Translations under genes and position numbers: made by a program
Source: an uncultured Colwellia sp.
GTDB lineage: Bacteria > Pseudomonadota > Gammaproteobacteria > Enterobacterales > Alteromonadaceae
Assembly (NCBI GenBank): GCA_913058245.1
Contig: CAJXQJ010000008.1
Coordinates: 1-64,000 of the forward strand
Length of the DNA stretch: 64,000 nt
Direction of reading: 5' to 3'
In this document: piece by piece, positions 36,479 to 45,964 of the stretch
Layout of the letters: every line of letters starts with the position of its first letter
How positions within the stretch are numbered: position 1 is the first letter of the stretch
Notes under the pieces: generated by a model
Database searches by the model: none
Seen by the model: only the letters and a program-made list of their open reading frames with translations
What the model was told of the DNA's origin: nothing

Positions 36479-38035
36479 CTATACTGCAACCGTTGCTGCG
36501 GGCGTTCGCCATGAAACTGCTGACGACTGTTGAGACTTAATCGCCATTCTATCTGCAAGCGTAACTAATTTCTCAGCATTTGCAACCTTAATATCTTCAG
36601 GAACCCTTTGTCCGTCAGTAAGATAGCCAATTGCTAAACCGTTTTGTAACGATGTGCTGATTATTTCACCAGCACTCAAGCTTTCGTCGAGTTTAGTATA
36701 AATACAACCCGCTAATGGAATTCGCTTAAAGCGTTCAACATTCTCTTGCATTACGCGCGGTTGGGTATTTGCAGATAGCACTAAGTAGTTACGAATTCTA
36801 ACACGAGCATTAGCAATTAAGGTAGTTAAATGCTCGTTCAAACGCATATCTCTTTGTCCCATACCTGCGGTATCAATTAAGATTAGTTTCTTCTGAGAAA
36901 ATTGCTGTAATAAACTATCTAGTTCATTACCATCTTTTGCTAGCTTAACCTGACAACCAATAATACGACCATAAGTTGCTAGCTGCTCAAAACCAGCAAT
37001 TCGATAACTGTCTGTAGATATCAACACTACTTGGTCAGCGCCATGAACTTGTGCAAAACGGGCAGCCAGTTTAGCGATAGTGGTTGTTTTACCTACTCCG
37101 GTAGGCCCCACTAAAGATACGACACCTCCACGTTGAATAATGTCGTTGTTCGTCGTGTTTAATTGCTGTGAGATAACTTGCTTTGCTTGCTGCCACGCGT
37201 CATCTTCATTAGTATTAGCTGGAATGTAACCCGCTACTTGATCAGCAATTTGTTCTGTTAAGCCCATTGCCATTAGACGATTAACCAATACTGCGCGCAT
37301 AGGGTCTTTTTGTGCCATATCTTGCCACATCAAACCAGACATTTGATGTTCAAGTAATTGACGAATAGACGACATTTCCTTTTGCATATTTTCAAATTCA
37401 GCACTGCTAACCTGAGTTTGCCCTCGAGCTTGACGACTGGTAACAGCACTGTTTGGAAAATCTTCAGCGGTTGGCGTGCTAAATTCTTGTTTCATAGTAG
37501 ATGTTGGCGTAGCAGTGTGGCTCGGGGCAACAGAACCTTCACGATGAATATCACCAGCATTAGATTGCTCTAAACGGTTGGTAAAGTCTTTAAATTGCTG
37601 CTCGATATCTTCGGGTTCAGCATTGTTACTTTTCTGTACTGGCGGGTTATTAGTAACAGAAGAGTTTGCTATTTGGCTATCAAAGGCACGGGTTGCTGGC
37701 GCTTTATCATAGCCATTTTGTTGCACTTGACGGTTTAACAATGCAGCTAAACTATCAGCAGGTGCTTCATCGTTTTTAGTTTCAGTTTGTGGCGCACTAT
37801 TAAATGCAACAGTATCCTCAGCAATATCAACGCGATGCGCTGACTGTGAAGATGTTTCAGGTTGTGAATGAGTTTCAGAAGGCTTAACACTTTGGTTGTA
37901 ATCAACCGCTGCCATTAATTCGACACCCTCAGCAATTTTTTTATTTGACATAATGACTGCATCAGCTCCTAGCTCTTCTTTGATCTGTGCTAGTGCGCTT
38001 CTCATGTCTCTTGCTACATAACGTCTAATTTTCAC
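36479..38035 (-). CDS. flhF: SRP-type GTPase FlhF, polar flagellum placement (GTG start)
   Basis: A 518-residue protein. Residues to about 270 form the B domain, largely low-complexity with Gln/Ser/Thr-rich text; the NG GTPase domain has GPTGVGKTTTIAKLAARFA, LISTDSYRIAGFEQL, LILIDTAGMGQRD and YTKLDESLSAG. The start chosen is GTG at 38035, six nt after AAGGAG, giving (M)KIRRYVARDMRSAL as in other FlhF; a GTG seven codons earlier lacks a ribosome site. FlhF recruits FliF/FliG to the pole. 44 nt separate it from flhA. Confidence 0.94.
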   Translation of the reverse strand: MKIRRYVARDMRSALAQIKEELGADAVIMSNKKIAEGVELMAAVDYNQSVKPSETHSQPETSSQSAHRVDIAEDTVAFNSAPQTETKNDEAPADSLAALLNRQVQQNGYDKAPATRAFDSQIANSSVTNNPPVQKSNNAEPEDIEQQFKDFTNRLEQSNAGDIHREGSVAPSHTATPTSTMKQEFSTPTAEDFPNSAVTSRQARGQTQVSSAEFENMQKEMSSIRQLLEHQMSGLMWQDMAQKDPMRAVLVNRLMAMGLTEQIADQVAGYIPANTNEDDAWQQAKQVISQQLNTTNNDIIQRGGVVSLVGPTGVGKTTTIAKLAARFAQVHGADQVVLISTDSYRIAGFEQLATYGRIIGCQVKLAKDGNELDSLLQQFSQKKLILIDTAGMGQRDMRLNEHLTTLIANARVRIRNYLVLSANTQPRVMQENVERFKRIPLAGCIYTKLDESLSAGEIISTSLQNGLAIGYLTDGQRVPEDIKVANAEKLVTLADRMAIKSQQSSAVSWRTPAATVAV

Positions 38036-38079
38036 CGCCAACTCCTTATAATTCACTACTGCTTACTTTGAAGTATTTT

Positions 38080-40182
38080 TTACTGGCCGATAGCGCTAAC
38101 AATTTTTATCTGTTTGTCATCTGGAATTTCCTGATAAGAGATAACCCTTAAGCCAGGAATGGTATATTTTACAAATTTAGCAAGTACTGAACGTAGAATT
38201 CCTGACGTTAATAATATTGGACTATCACCAGCCATTTCTTGCTGCTGTGCCCCGTCTGTCAAAGACTTCTGTAACCTTTCTGCTAAACCTGGCTCTATAC
38301 CCGCGCCATCGTCTCCAGCCATTTGCATAGACTGGTGCAACATCTGTTCCAACTCTGGTGACAAAGTTATGACGGGGACTTCTGCCGCTGGGCCAACAAG
38401 TTCTTGCACGATAAATTTACGTAGTGTAATTCGCACAGCTGCGGTTAATACTTCAGGGTCTTGGCTCTTAGGGCCGTACTCAACCAAGGTCTGAATTATG
38501 CTGCGCATATCGCGCACTGGCACACCTTCATTCATTAAGTTTTGCAGCACTTTCACTATAGTGCCCAAGGTCAGTACATCGGGAATTAAACCTTCAATTA
38601 ATTTAGGATAGCTCTTAGCAAGCATATCCAATAAGTTTTGTACTTCTTCATGACCAAGTAACTGTGAGGCATTGTTGGTTAAGATTTGACTTAAATGGGT
38701 AGCAAGCACAGTTGCGGCATCAACTACAGTGTAGCCAAGCGATTGAGCGTGCTCGCGTTGTTCTTGTTTTATCCAAACGGCATCTAAGCCAAATGCAGGA
38801 TCTTGAGTTGCTATACCGTCAAGCTTGCCAAACACTTGCCCTGGGTTAATCGCCAATTCATGATCATGACGAATTTCTGCTTCACCTATGGTTACTCCCA
38901 TCAATGAAATTTGGTAGGTATTAGGGTCTAAATCGAGGTTATCGCGAATGTGTACTGCTGGTACTAAAAAACCAAACTCTTGAGATAGCTTTTTACGCAC
39001 TCCTTTAATACGATTAAGTAACTCACCACCTTGTGCTTTATCAACTAGCGGGATCAAGCGATAACCAATTTCAAGACCGATAATATCAACATGATTAACA
39101 TCGTCCCAACCTAAATCTTTTACTTCTGCTTCTTGTTGCTGTGTTTCCACTTCAGCCGCCTGCGACTGTTCAGCTTCTTGAATAGCTTTGGCTGCTTTAT
39201 ATTTAGCACCGAAAAAAGCAATGCCAGCAATTAATACCGCAAAAATAAGAAACGCAACATGTGGCATACCCGGCACAATGCCCATCACAAACATCACACC
39301 AGCCGCAATATACAGCGAACGTTCTTGGCCTAACTGGCTACTAACTTGCTCTCCCATATCTTGAGCAGTATTTTGGCGAGTAACGACAATCGCAGTACCA
39401 ACTGATAATAATAAACCAGGAATTTGCGCAACTAAGCCGTCACCTATGGTTAGAAGCGTATAAATTTCAACAGCACTGTCAAAAGACAAATCATGCTGCA
39501 CCATACCAATTACTAAGCCACCAACAATATTGATAAATAGAATTAAGATACCTGCAATAGCATCACCTTTTACAAACTTACTAGCACCGTCCATCGAACC
39601 ATAAAAGTCAGCTTCACTAGTGACTTCAGTACGACGTTCGCGTGCCTGATCTGCAGTAATAAATCCGGCATTTAAATCCGCATCAATCGCCATTTGTTTA
39701 CCTGGCATTGCATCTAGGGTAAAACGTGCTGTAACTTCTGATATACGACCAGCACCTTTAGTTACCACAACAAAGTTAATGATAATTAAAATCGCAAATA
39801 CGACTAAACCAACCGCATAGTTACCGCCAATAACAACTGAGCCAAATGCTTCAATCACTTTACCTGCCGCTTCAGGCCCTTGGTGACCTTCAAGTAACAC
39901 CACTCGAGTACTAGCAACATTTAGTGCTAATCGCAAAATGGTTGCGATAAGCAGAACTGCAGGGAAAGAACCAAATTCTAAAGGTTTTAAGGTATAAACC
40001 GTAATTAGTAACACCACTAATGAAAGGGCAATATTGAAAGAAAAGAGGATATCAAGTAAGAATGCCGGCATAGGTAAAATAACCATGCCAAGGGCTGCCA
40101 TCACTAAAAATGGTGTACCTAAACCTGAGAGGACATTAAATTTTTTCTTTTTTAAATTATTAAATGTTGCCGCTAACTGCAT
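38080..40182 (-). CDS. flhA: Flagellar type III export gate protein FlhA
   Basis: A 700-residue protein. The N-terminal half has about eight transmembrane helices and the FHIPEP-family signature (MPGKQMAIDADLNAGFITAD plus the following RERRTE). The C-terminal half (from about 350) is the cytoplasmic ring domain that docks chaperone-substrate complexes (FliS-flagellin, FliT-FliD). A sigma-54 promoter lies 40 nt upstream. First gene of flhA-flhF-flhG-fliA. Confidence 0.97.
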   Translation of the reverse strand: MQLAATFNNLKKKKFNVLSGLGTPFLVMAALGMVILPMPAFLLDILFSFNIALSLVVLLITVYTLKPLEFGSFPAVLLIATILRLALNVASTRVVLLEGHQGPEAAGKVIEAFGSVVIGGNYAVGLVVFAILIIINFVVVTKGAGRISEVTARFTLDAMPGKQMAIDADLNAGFITADQARERRTEVTSEADFYGSMDGASKFVKGDAIAGILILFINIVGGLVIGMVQHDLSFDSAVEIYTLLTIGDGLVAQIPGLLLSVGTAIVVTRQNTAQDMGEQVSSQLGQERSLYIAAGVMFVMGIVPGMPHVAFLIFAVLIAGIAFFGAKYKAAKAIQEAEQSQAAEVETQQQEAEVKDLGWDDVNHVDIIGLEIGYRLIPLVDKAQGGELLNRIKGVRKKLSQEFGFLVPAVHIRDNLDLDPNTYQISLMGVTIGEAEIRHDHELAINPGQVFGKLDGIATQDPAFGLDAVWIKQEQREHAQSLGYTVVDAATVLATHLSQILTNNASQLLGHEEVQNLLDMLAKSYPKLIEGLIPDVLTLGTIVKVLQNLMNEGVPVRDMRSIIQTLVEYGPKSQDPEVLTAAVRITLRKFIVQELVGPAAEVPVITLSPELEQMLHQSMQMAGDDGAGIEPGLAERLQKSLTDGAQQQEMAGDSPILLTSGILRSVLAKFVKYTIPGLRVISYQEIPDDKQIKIVSAIGQ

Positions 40183-40220
40183 GAGCTCTTGTGATAGTAT
40201 TTTGACGTATCACTTGAAAT

Positions 40221-40236
40221 AGCAATAATCAGACCA
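40221..40236 (-). promoter_or_regulatory. Sigma-54 promoter of flhA
   Basis: On the minus strand TGGTCTGATTATTGCT has GG and GC separated by exactly 10 nt and a perfect TTGCT -12 block. It lies about 40 nt before the flhA ATG. This fits FlrC-controlled flhA expression in Vibrio and Pseudomonas. Confidence 0.75.
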
Positions 40237-40297
40237 GCTTAAATCAGGTTTAGGCAATAAAGTTTTAAATGGGCATTATTTAAGCAAACACGCTCAA

Positions 40298-41428
40298 TTA
40301 GTAACGAAAATCATCAGGAATAGGTAAGTTTTTAGCGACAGGTTTAGGGCGTTTCGCCTTGCCTTTTTTATGAGCATTTAGCTGAAAAATAAAGGCTAGT
40401 ATTTGTGCCACGGCAGCAAAGAGTTGTTCTGGAATTTCTTCATTCGGCTCGGCAGTATAATACAAAGAACGAGCAAGTGCAGGCGAAGCAATAACCTCAA
40501 TGTCGTGCTCCTTGGCAATGGTGCGGATATGAAGCGCCATTTCATCAATACCTTTCGCCACTAGTATTGGCGCCCCTCCACCATCAGGATCATATTTAAG
40601 CGCTACAGAGTAATGTGTAGGGTTAGTAATCACCACATCTGAGTCAGGAATATCTTGCATCATTCTCCGCTGCGACATTTCATATTGTGCGCGTCGAATA
40701 CGCCCCTTAGTTTCTGGGCTACCATCTGAATTTTTCATTTCGTCTTTAATTTCTTGCTTGGTCATTTTCAATTGACGATTATGATTCCACACCTGATAGG
40801 GTGCATCGATGACAACAATAATGGCGAGTGACAATGCCAAGGCTAGAAACATCCACATTAGCAATGACACTGCATGCTCAAAATTATGCGGAATATTCTC
40901 GGTACTTAAATTAATAATTTGATCAAATAAGCCACTTAATAATAAATAAGCAGAAATAAACACTACAAAGAATTTTAAAATTGATTTAATTAACTCAACG
41001 TATGCTTGCACACCAAACATACGTTTAAAGCCTGCTAATGGTGATAATTTACTGGCCTTCGGTGCCATTGCTTGCCAAGAAAAGCTCATACCGCCAAGTA
41101 AACTATTACCAACAAATGCAGCAAAAACAATAATTATATGAATCCACAGAAACGGCACCATAATCGCACTTACACTGTCACTCACTACTTGAAATAAAGC
41201 GTGCACGTCCATAGTTTCTCGTCGATTCAAACTAAACAGACGCTTCATCATTTTTGATAGCTCGGCGACTAAAGAATTACCCATGATTAGCATAGCCACC
41301 GCACTACCGACTAGTACAAACATAGTACCTAGATCTTTCGAGCGTGCTATTTGCCCTTTCTTTCTCGCGTCAGAGAGTTTTTTCGCGGTCGGTTCTTCGG
41401 TTTTTTCACCACTGTCTGACTCAGCCAT
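40298..41428 (-). CDS. flhB: Flagellar type III export protein FlhB (specificity switch)
   Basis: A 376-residue protein: basic N-terminus EKTEEPTAKKLSDARKKGQI, four transmembrane helices, and a cytoplasmic domain with the self-cleaving NPTH motif in DVVITNPTHYSVALKYD. Cleavage between Asn and Pro, together with FliK, switches export from rod-hook to filament substrates. Start overlaps the fliR stop by 1 nt. The tail KKGKAKRPKPVAKNLPIPDDF is longer than the core domain needs. Confidence 0.97.
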   Translation of the reverse strand: MAESDSGEKTEEPTAKKLSDARKKGQIARSKDLGTMFVLVGSAVAMLIMGNSLVAELSKMMKRLFSLNRRETMDVHALFQVVSDSVSAIMVPFLWIHIIIVFAAFVGNSLLGGMSFSWQAMAPKASKLSPLAGFKRMFGVQAYVELIKSILKFFVVFISAYLLLSGLFDQIINLSTENIPHNFEHAVSLLMWMFLALALSLAIIVVIDAPYQVWNHNRQLKMTKQEIKDEMKNSDGSPETKGRIRRAQYEMSQRRMMQDIPDSDVVITNPTHYSVALKYDPDGGGAPILVAKGIDEMALHIRTIAKEHDIEVIASPALARSLYYTAEPNEEIPEQLFAAVAQILAFIFQLNAHKKGKAKRPKPVAKNLPIPDDFRY

Positions 41429-42213
41429 TAGGGTGTAGCCCCACAGTCAATTAAGTAACAGCTAAAATCTAGCGCCCGCTGCCACTGCAATACAAAGTGT
41501 GTATAAAAATTCCCCATCGTCAGCCACATAATCAATAAACCCGCACACATAGTGATTGGAAAACCAATGGCAAAAATATTCAATTGAGGTGCAGCACGGG
41601 TCATAATGCCGAATGAAAAGTTAATCAACAACATCGCCGTTAACGGTGCTATCGACAGTGATAATGCGGTGGCAAACATCCAACTGCCCCACTCAGCAAT
41701 CTCTTTAAATTTTATGCTAGAAAAGTCGCTCGCTGGAATAGGGATAGTGTCAAAACTTGCAACGACAAATTGCAAATATGCAAGATGACCGTCCATTGCC
41801 CAAAACAATAGCGTAGACAAAATCAAAAAGAATTGGCCTACCGCTGGCACGCTGGTACCACTGGCGGGGTCGACTAAAGAAGCAAAACCTAAACCGGTTT
41901 GCATTGCAATAATTTGCCCTGCCAAAGTGAAAGTATTAACAACCATCACAGTGACAAAACCTAACATCACGCCAATAACAATTTGCTCTCCAATAAGCAA
42001 TGCTGTTGCTAAGGAGAACATATCGCCTACTTTTGTTGGCGGCAATGCTGGCATAACGGCAGCAGTAACCGCTAAACAGAAAAATAATTTTACCCGACCA
42101 GGAATTGATTTTGCGCCAAGCCCTATCATTGCCATAACCATGGCTGAAATACGCGCTAGCGGCAGTAAAAAGTCAGCCATAGTCTGATTAATAACAGACT
42201 CGGTAAACTCCAT
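41428..42213 (-). CDS. fliR: Flagellar export apparatus protein FliR
   Basis: A 261-residue polytopic membrane protein of the export gate complex with FliP and FliQ. Typical segments: RISAMVMAMIGLGAKSIPGR, GEQIVIGVMLGFVTVMV, ALSLSIAPLTAMLLINFSFG, and RAAPQLNIFAIGFPITMCAG. It lies 1 nt after fliQ and overlaps flhB by one base, so the fliPQR-flhB run is translationally coupled. Confidence 0.96.
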   Translation of the reverse strand: MEFTESVINQTMADFLLPLARISAMVMAMIGLGAKSIPGRVKLFFCLAVTAAVMPALPPTKVGDMFSLATALLIGEQIVIGVMLGFVTVMVVNTFTLAGQIIAMQTGLGFASLVDPASGTSVPAVGQFFLILSTLLFWAMDGHLAYLQFVVASFDTIPIPASDFSSIKFKEIAEWGSWMFATALSLSIAPLTAMLLINFSFGIMTRAAPQLNIFAIGFPITMCAGLLIMWLTMGNFYTHFVLQWQRALDFSCYLIDCGATP

Positions 42214-42214
42214 G

Positions 42215-42484
42215 TTAACTTACCACACTTGGAATACTGCCAATTAAACGAATTGCGTAATCCATTAGCTTTTGTACTAACCAATGACCACCAAGTATCA
42301 GTGCCATTAAGGTAACAATTAAACGAGGTAAAAAGCTTAAGGTTTGTTCGTTAATAGATGTTGCAGCCTGAAACACAGCAACAATTAAGCCAATGATAAG
42401 GCTAGGAACAATAACCGCACTCACCAATACGATAACTAAAAATAAAGCATCTCTTAATATATCAACAAATACTTCAGGGCCCAT
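42215..42484 (-). CDS. fliQ: Flagellar export apparatus protein FliQ
   Basis: An 89-residue protein with two transmembrane helices (ALFLVIVLVSAVIVPSLIIG and LIVTLMALILGGHWLVQKLM) and the family motif QAATSINEQTLSFLPR. Four copies join FliP5R1 in the export gate. Its ATG overlaps the fliP stop (TAATG). Confidence 0.96.
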   Translation of the reverse strand: MGPEVFVDILRDALFLVIVLVSAVIVPSLIIGLIVAVFQAATSINEQTLSFLPRLIVTLMALILGGHWLVQKLMDYAIRLIGSIPSVVS

Positions 42485-43293
42485 TACGTGGCTCCCATAC
42501 CATAACTAGTTGCTATGGTGCCTATCACTAAATTCCAACCATCAATTAAAACAAAGAGCATAAGTTTAAATGGTAACGAAACTATCATCGGCGAGAGCAT
42601 CATCATCCCCATTGCCATTAGGATACTGGCAACAACCAAATCGATAATTAAAAATGGAATAAATAACATAAAGCCAATTTGAAAGGCCGTTTTTAATTCA
42701 CTGATCACAAATGCTGGAATAATGACGGTCATTGGTAAGTCAGTGGGTTGATCCACTTGTTCAATACCCGCCATACTGGCCAAGGTATCTAAATCTTTAA
42801 TTCGCGTTTGCTCTAACATAAACGCACGTAACGGTACTTTTGCTTTATCAATCGCTTCAACTGAAGTTAGCTGTTCAGCAAGATATGGTTGAATAGCTCG
42901 GTCATTAATTTCATTATAAACTGGCGTCATAATGAATAAAGTCATAAATAAGGTTATACCAATGATAACCTGATTTGACGGCGTTTGTTGAAGGCCAAAT
43001 GCTTGTCGTAGTATTGCCATCACCACAACAATACGAGTAAAGGAAGTCATCATGATCACCGCGGCTGGAATAAAGCTTAGCGCGGTCATAAAAATCAAGA
43101 TTTGTAGCGTTACTGAATACTCTTGCGAACCATCAGGGTTAGTTGTTAACTTCAAAGCAGATAAAGAAAGATCATCAGCCGCCATACTATAACTACTGAA
43201 CAGTAAAAACGACAAAATTGTAGTGACTACAGCTACGATTTTGCGTGGCGATAATAATGATTTTTTATTGTTATTTATCATTCTGTTGCTCAT
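42484..43293 (-). CDS. fliP: Flagellar export apparatus protein FliP
   Basis: A 269-residue protein with a cleavable signal peptide ending near SYSMAADD, then the FliP signatures [20 protein letters not shown] and [20 protein letters not shown]. It forms the pentameric core of the export gate. Its start lies 23 nt inside the end of fliO. Confidence 0.97.
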   Translation of the reverse strand: MSNRMINNNKKSLLSPRKIVAVVTTILSFLLFSSYSMAADDLSLSALKLTTNPDGSQEYSVTLQILIFMTALSFIPAAVIMMTSFTRIVVVMAILRQAFGLQQTPSNQVIIGITLFMTLFIMTPVYNEINDRAIQPYLAEQLTSVEAIDKAKVPLRAFMLEQTRIKDLDTLASMAGIEQVDQPTDLPMTVIIPAFVISELKTAFQIGFMLFIPFLIIDLVVASILMAMGMMMLSPMIVSLPFKLMLFVLIDGWNLVIGTIATSYGMGAT

Positions 43294-43726
43294 AGCCTTT
43301 TAACGTTTTTTGTTTGAGAAGTTTTGCTATTGACTGACTAAAATCAAAAGGTTTGTCTTGCCCTACCACTAACGGCTGTTCAAGTGTTTCTAACAAGGTT
43401 ATTTGCTGCGCAGTAACCCCCAACAGCAATTGTTTATCGCCACTTTGCACTACTACTAGTTTTTCCTTCGCACCAAGATGTAGACTCGTGACGATTTTCA
43501 AACCATTAAAACTTTGCTGTACGCTTTGAAAACGCTTAAGAATAATCGCACTAACAACAATAACAGCCAATACCATCAACAATGACAAGATCATGCTCAT
43601 GGCATCCATATTGGCGGTAACATGTTTGCCAACTTCAACAGACGCTGATTTGTCAGTCACTTCTGCAGCGCTAACAAAGGCTGATAAGAACCAAGGCAAT
43701 AATGCAACTAATAGCGTTTTTTTCAT
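43271..43726 (-). CDS. fliO: Flagellar biosynthesis protein FliO
   Basis: A 151-residue bitopic protein: signal-like N-terminus, a transmembrane helix near 45-63 ([19 protein letters not shown]), and the FliO domain ([35 protein letters not shown]). FliO helps FliP assemble. The C-terminal end overlaps the fliP start by 23 nt. Confidence 0.93.
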   Translation of the reverse strand: MKKTLLVALLPWFLSAFVSAAEVTDKSASVEVGKHVTANMDAMSMILSLLMVLAVIVVSAIILKRFQSVQQSFNGLKIVTSLHLGAKEKLVVVQSGDKQLLLGVTAQQITLLETLEQPLVVGQDKPFDFSQSIAKLLKQKTLKGYEQQNDK

Positions 43727-43733
43727 CTAATGC

Positions 43734-44126
43734 TTATTTCAACTTCTTAATACGTTCCACTTGGCTGATAACATCAGTCAAACGAATACCAAATTTGTCG
43801 TTAACCACAACTACCTCACCATGAGCAATCAAGGTGCCATTAACTAAAACATCTAATGCTTCACCAGCCACGCGATCAAGCTCTACAACTGATCCCTGAT
43901 TCAACTGTAATAAATTACGAATACTGATATGACTACGACCAACTTCCATTGAAATGGTCACAGGAATATCTAAAATAGCGTCTAATTTACGTTTTTCTTC
44001 ACCCGTAATTGGTTCGCCATCTTCTTGTAAATCTTCTAACTCAACGGTTTCAGCAGCTTCAGCGGCAGCTTGTTCATCCATCGCCTCATCCCACATGCCT
44101 AAATCATCTTCGTTTTCTGTACTCAT
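43734..44126 (-). CDS. fliN: Flagellar switch protein FliN
   Basis: A 130-residue C-ring protein. The C-terminal SpoA domain (about 55-130) has ILDIPVTISMEVGRSHISIR, LNQGSVVELDRVAGEALDVL and GEVVVVNDKFGIRLTDV. The frame runs 14 codons further upstream to a GTG, but AGGA lies before the ATG at 44126 and the acidic N-terminus MSTENEDDLGMWDEAM is normal, so that start is used. FliN binds FliM and FliH. Confidence 0.95.
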   Translation of the reverse strand: MSTENEDDLGMWDEAMDEQAAAEAAETVELEDLQEDGEPITGEEKRKLDAILDIPVTISMEVGRSHISIRNLLQLNQGSVVELDRVAGEALDVLVNGTLIAHGEVVVVNDKFGIRLTDVISQVERIKKLK

Positions 44127-44242
44127 TTTTCCTGCCTCAAGTTCAACCAGTAACGTCAAATTAACCACATTACCAAGAGTTATTCTGCGCTAATTTCTAT
44201 TGTTATGCGATTTCTACACCACATTGAATTAATTTTTTATCG

Positions 44243-45304
44243 TTATAAATCATCTTCTAAAAGATGAAGCTCTGCATCACTATCTAGGCGTTTACCGCCT
44301 TTAGTCAGAATAGTAAGTTCAGACTTAACCGATTCAGGACGCTTAATTTTCGATTCTATTTTCAAGGCCAGATTATCGCGACTACGACCGAGCTTAGCTC
44401 TAAACGACGGTAAATTTTCAATTAACACCGTAATATGGTCTGGCATTTCAATTGGAATAATATCGCCAGCTTTAAAGTCCATAATTTTTTGTAGGGATAA
44501 TTCAACTTCTAAAAATTTCGTTGATAGTTCAACCGGAACATCCATAATTTCATCACGCAGTGCTTTCGACCAACGCATGTCGGTGTCTTCTTTATCACTT
44601 TGCACACCAGCATCAAGCAATTCGCGAATTGGCTCTAACATCGAATAAGGCAAGGCAACATGAAAATCACCGCCGCCACCGTCAAGTTCAATATGGAAAG
44701 AACTAATCACTACGACTTCAGTTGGGCTAACAATGTTTGCCATAGACGGGTTAACTTCTGAATCAAGATATTCAAATGACACATCCATAACCGGTGACCA
44801 AGCTTCTTTATAATCTTCAAAAATTATTTTCAGCAACATTTGTACAATGCGGCGTTCAGTTGGCGTAAATTCACGACCTTCAATTTTGGCATGATAACGA
44901 CCATCACCGCCAAAAAAGTTATCTACTAAAATGAAAACTAAGCGCGCTTCCATGGTGATTAACGCGGTACCTTTTAACGGACGAAAACGCACCATATTTA
45001 AGCTGGTTGGTACAAATAGGGTATGTACGTACTCACCAAACTTAATCATTTGGATGCCATTAATTGACACTTCCGCAGTACGTCGCATCATATTGAAAAG
45101 GCTAATTCGCATATGACGAGCAAAGCGTTCATTCACCATTTCAAGCGTTGGCATTCGCCCACGAACAATACGATCTTGAGAAGAGAAATCATAATCAGAC
45201 GTGCCCTCAGCGTGGGAAACGTCTTCTACTACTTCTTCTTCTTCAACATCATCAACACCGTGTAATAGCGCATCAATTTCGTCTTGAGATAATAAGTCAC
45301 TCAC
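44243..45304 (-). CDS. fliM: Flagellar switch protein FliM
   Basis: A 353-residue C-ring protein. The N-terminal CheY-binding peptide is LSQDEIDALLHGV (residues 5-17), followed by an acidic linker; the CheC-like middle domain runs from about 45 to 235 (RMPTLEMVNERFARHMRISL); the SpoA domain is C-terminal (IPIEMPDHITVLIENLPSFR). It joins FliG and FliN and receives CheY-P. A 116-nt gap separates it from fliN. Confidence 0.97.
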   Translation of the reverse strand: MSDLLSQDEIDALLHGVDDVEEEEVVEDVSHAEGTSDYDFSSQDRIVRGRMPTLEMVNERFARHMRISLFNMMRRTAEVSINGIQMIKFGEYVHTLFVPTSLNMVRFRPLKGTALITMEARLVFILVDNFFGGDGRYHAKIEGREFTPTERRIVQMLLKIIFEDYKEAWSPVMDVSFEYLDSEVNPSMANIVSPTEVVVISSFHIELDGGGGDFHVALPYSMLEPIRELLDAGVQSDKEDTDMRWSKALRDEIMDVPVELSTKFLEVELSLQKIMDFKAGDIIPIEMPDHITVLIENLPSFRAKLGRSRDNLALKIESKIKRPESVKSELTILTKGGKRLDSDAELHLLEDDL

Positions 45305-45342
45305 TCGATAGTCTCTTTATCTTAGTTAATCTAGGCACTTAT

Positions 45343-45885
45343 TTACTGCATTACAAAGCCGGTAAATAACACTTTCTCAACGATTTTATTGCCTTCCACT
45401 TCTTTCATAATTTTGTGTACTTCAGACAACGACTTTTGTTTTAATGAGGTTTTTCCTGCACTCGTTGCTAAGTCATCGGCATTAGATTGTGAAAACACTG
45501 CTAACAAGGTACTTTCTATTAATGGCACATGTTTCTTCGCTGCTTCCTCATTGTCAGCGCCGCGCACCAATAATTGCACACGAATTTCTACAAAACGATC
45601 ACGGGCTGCACCTGGAACATTAAAGCGAAACGGTCTCGGCATAGGAACATACAAGGCAGAGCCTATCTCAGCACTACCACCTGAATCCGCTTCGACAACT
45701 TCGGTAGAGCCAGTATCAAGCGCAGCATCTAGCTCTGCTTGCGTAACCTCTTCGTCTTCTCCGCCCATCATAAAAAATGCTGCAGCACCACCAGCAATGG
45801 CTAAAACCGCAACAATTGCGATAATAATAATTAGCTTCTTTTTCTTACCTGAATTATCCAATTCAAGTTCATTTTCATCTGCCAT
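45343..45885 (-). CDS. fliL: Flagellar basal body-associated protein FliL
   Basis: A 180-residue single-pass protein: basic stop-transfer KKKK, a transmembrane helix (LIIIIAIVAVLAIAGGAAAF, about 18-37), an acidic linker (EDEEVTQAELD), then the periplasmic FliL domain (PFRFNVPGAARDRFVEIRVQ and KSLSEVHKIMKEVEGNKIVE). FliL surrounds stators and supports torque. First gene of fliLMNOPQR-flhB. Confidence 0.95.
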   Translation of the reverse strand: MADENELELDNSGKKKKLIIIIAIVAVLAIAGGAAAFFMMGGEDEEVTQAELDAALDTGSTEVVEADSGGSAEIGSALYVPMPRPFRFNVPGAARDRFVEIRVQLLVRGADNEEAAKKHVPLIESTLLAVFSQSNADDLATSAGKTSLKQKSLSEVHKIMKEVEGNKIVEKVLFTGFVMQ

Positions 45886-45916
45886 CTGGTATACCCTGAA
45901 AAATTTTAATATTTAT

Positions 45917-45932
45917 AGCTAAACTATATCCT
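45917..45932 (-). promoter_or_regulatory. Weak candidate sigma-54 promoter of fliL
   Basis: Minus-strand AGGATATAGTTTAGCT keeps GG-N10-GC spacing 32 nt upstream of the fliL ATG, but lacks the first T of TGG and the TT before GC. It would allow fliL-flhB expression apart from fliK. Treat as tentative. Confidence 0.35.
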
Positions 45933-45964
45933 TGAATAGCATTGAATCCAACGAGTTTTGTCAT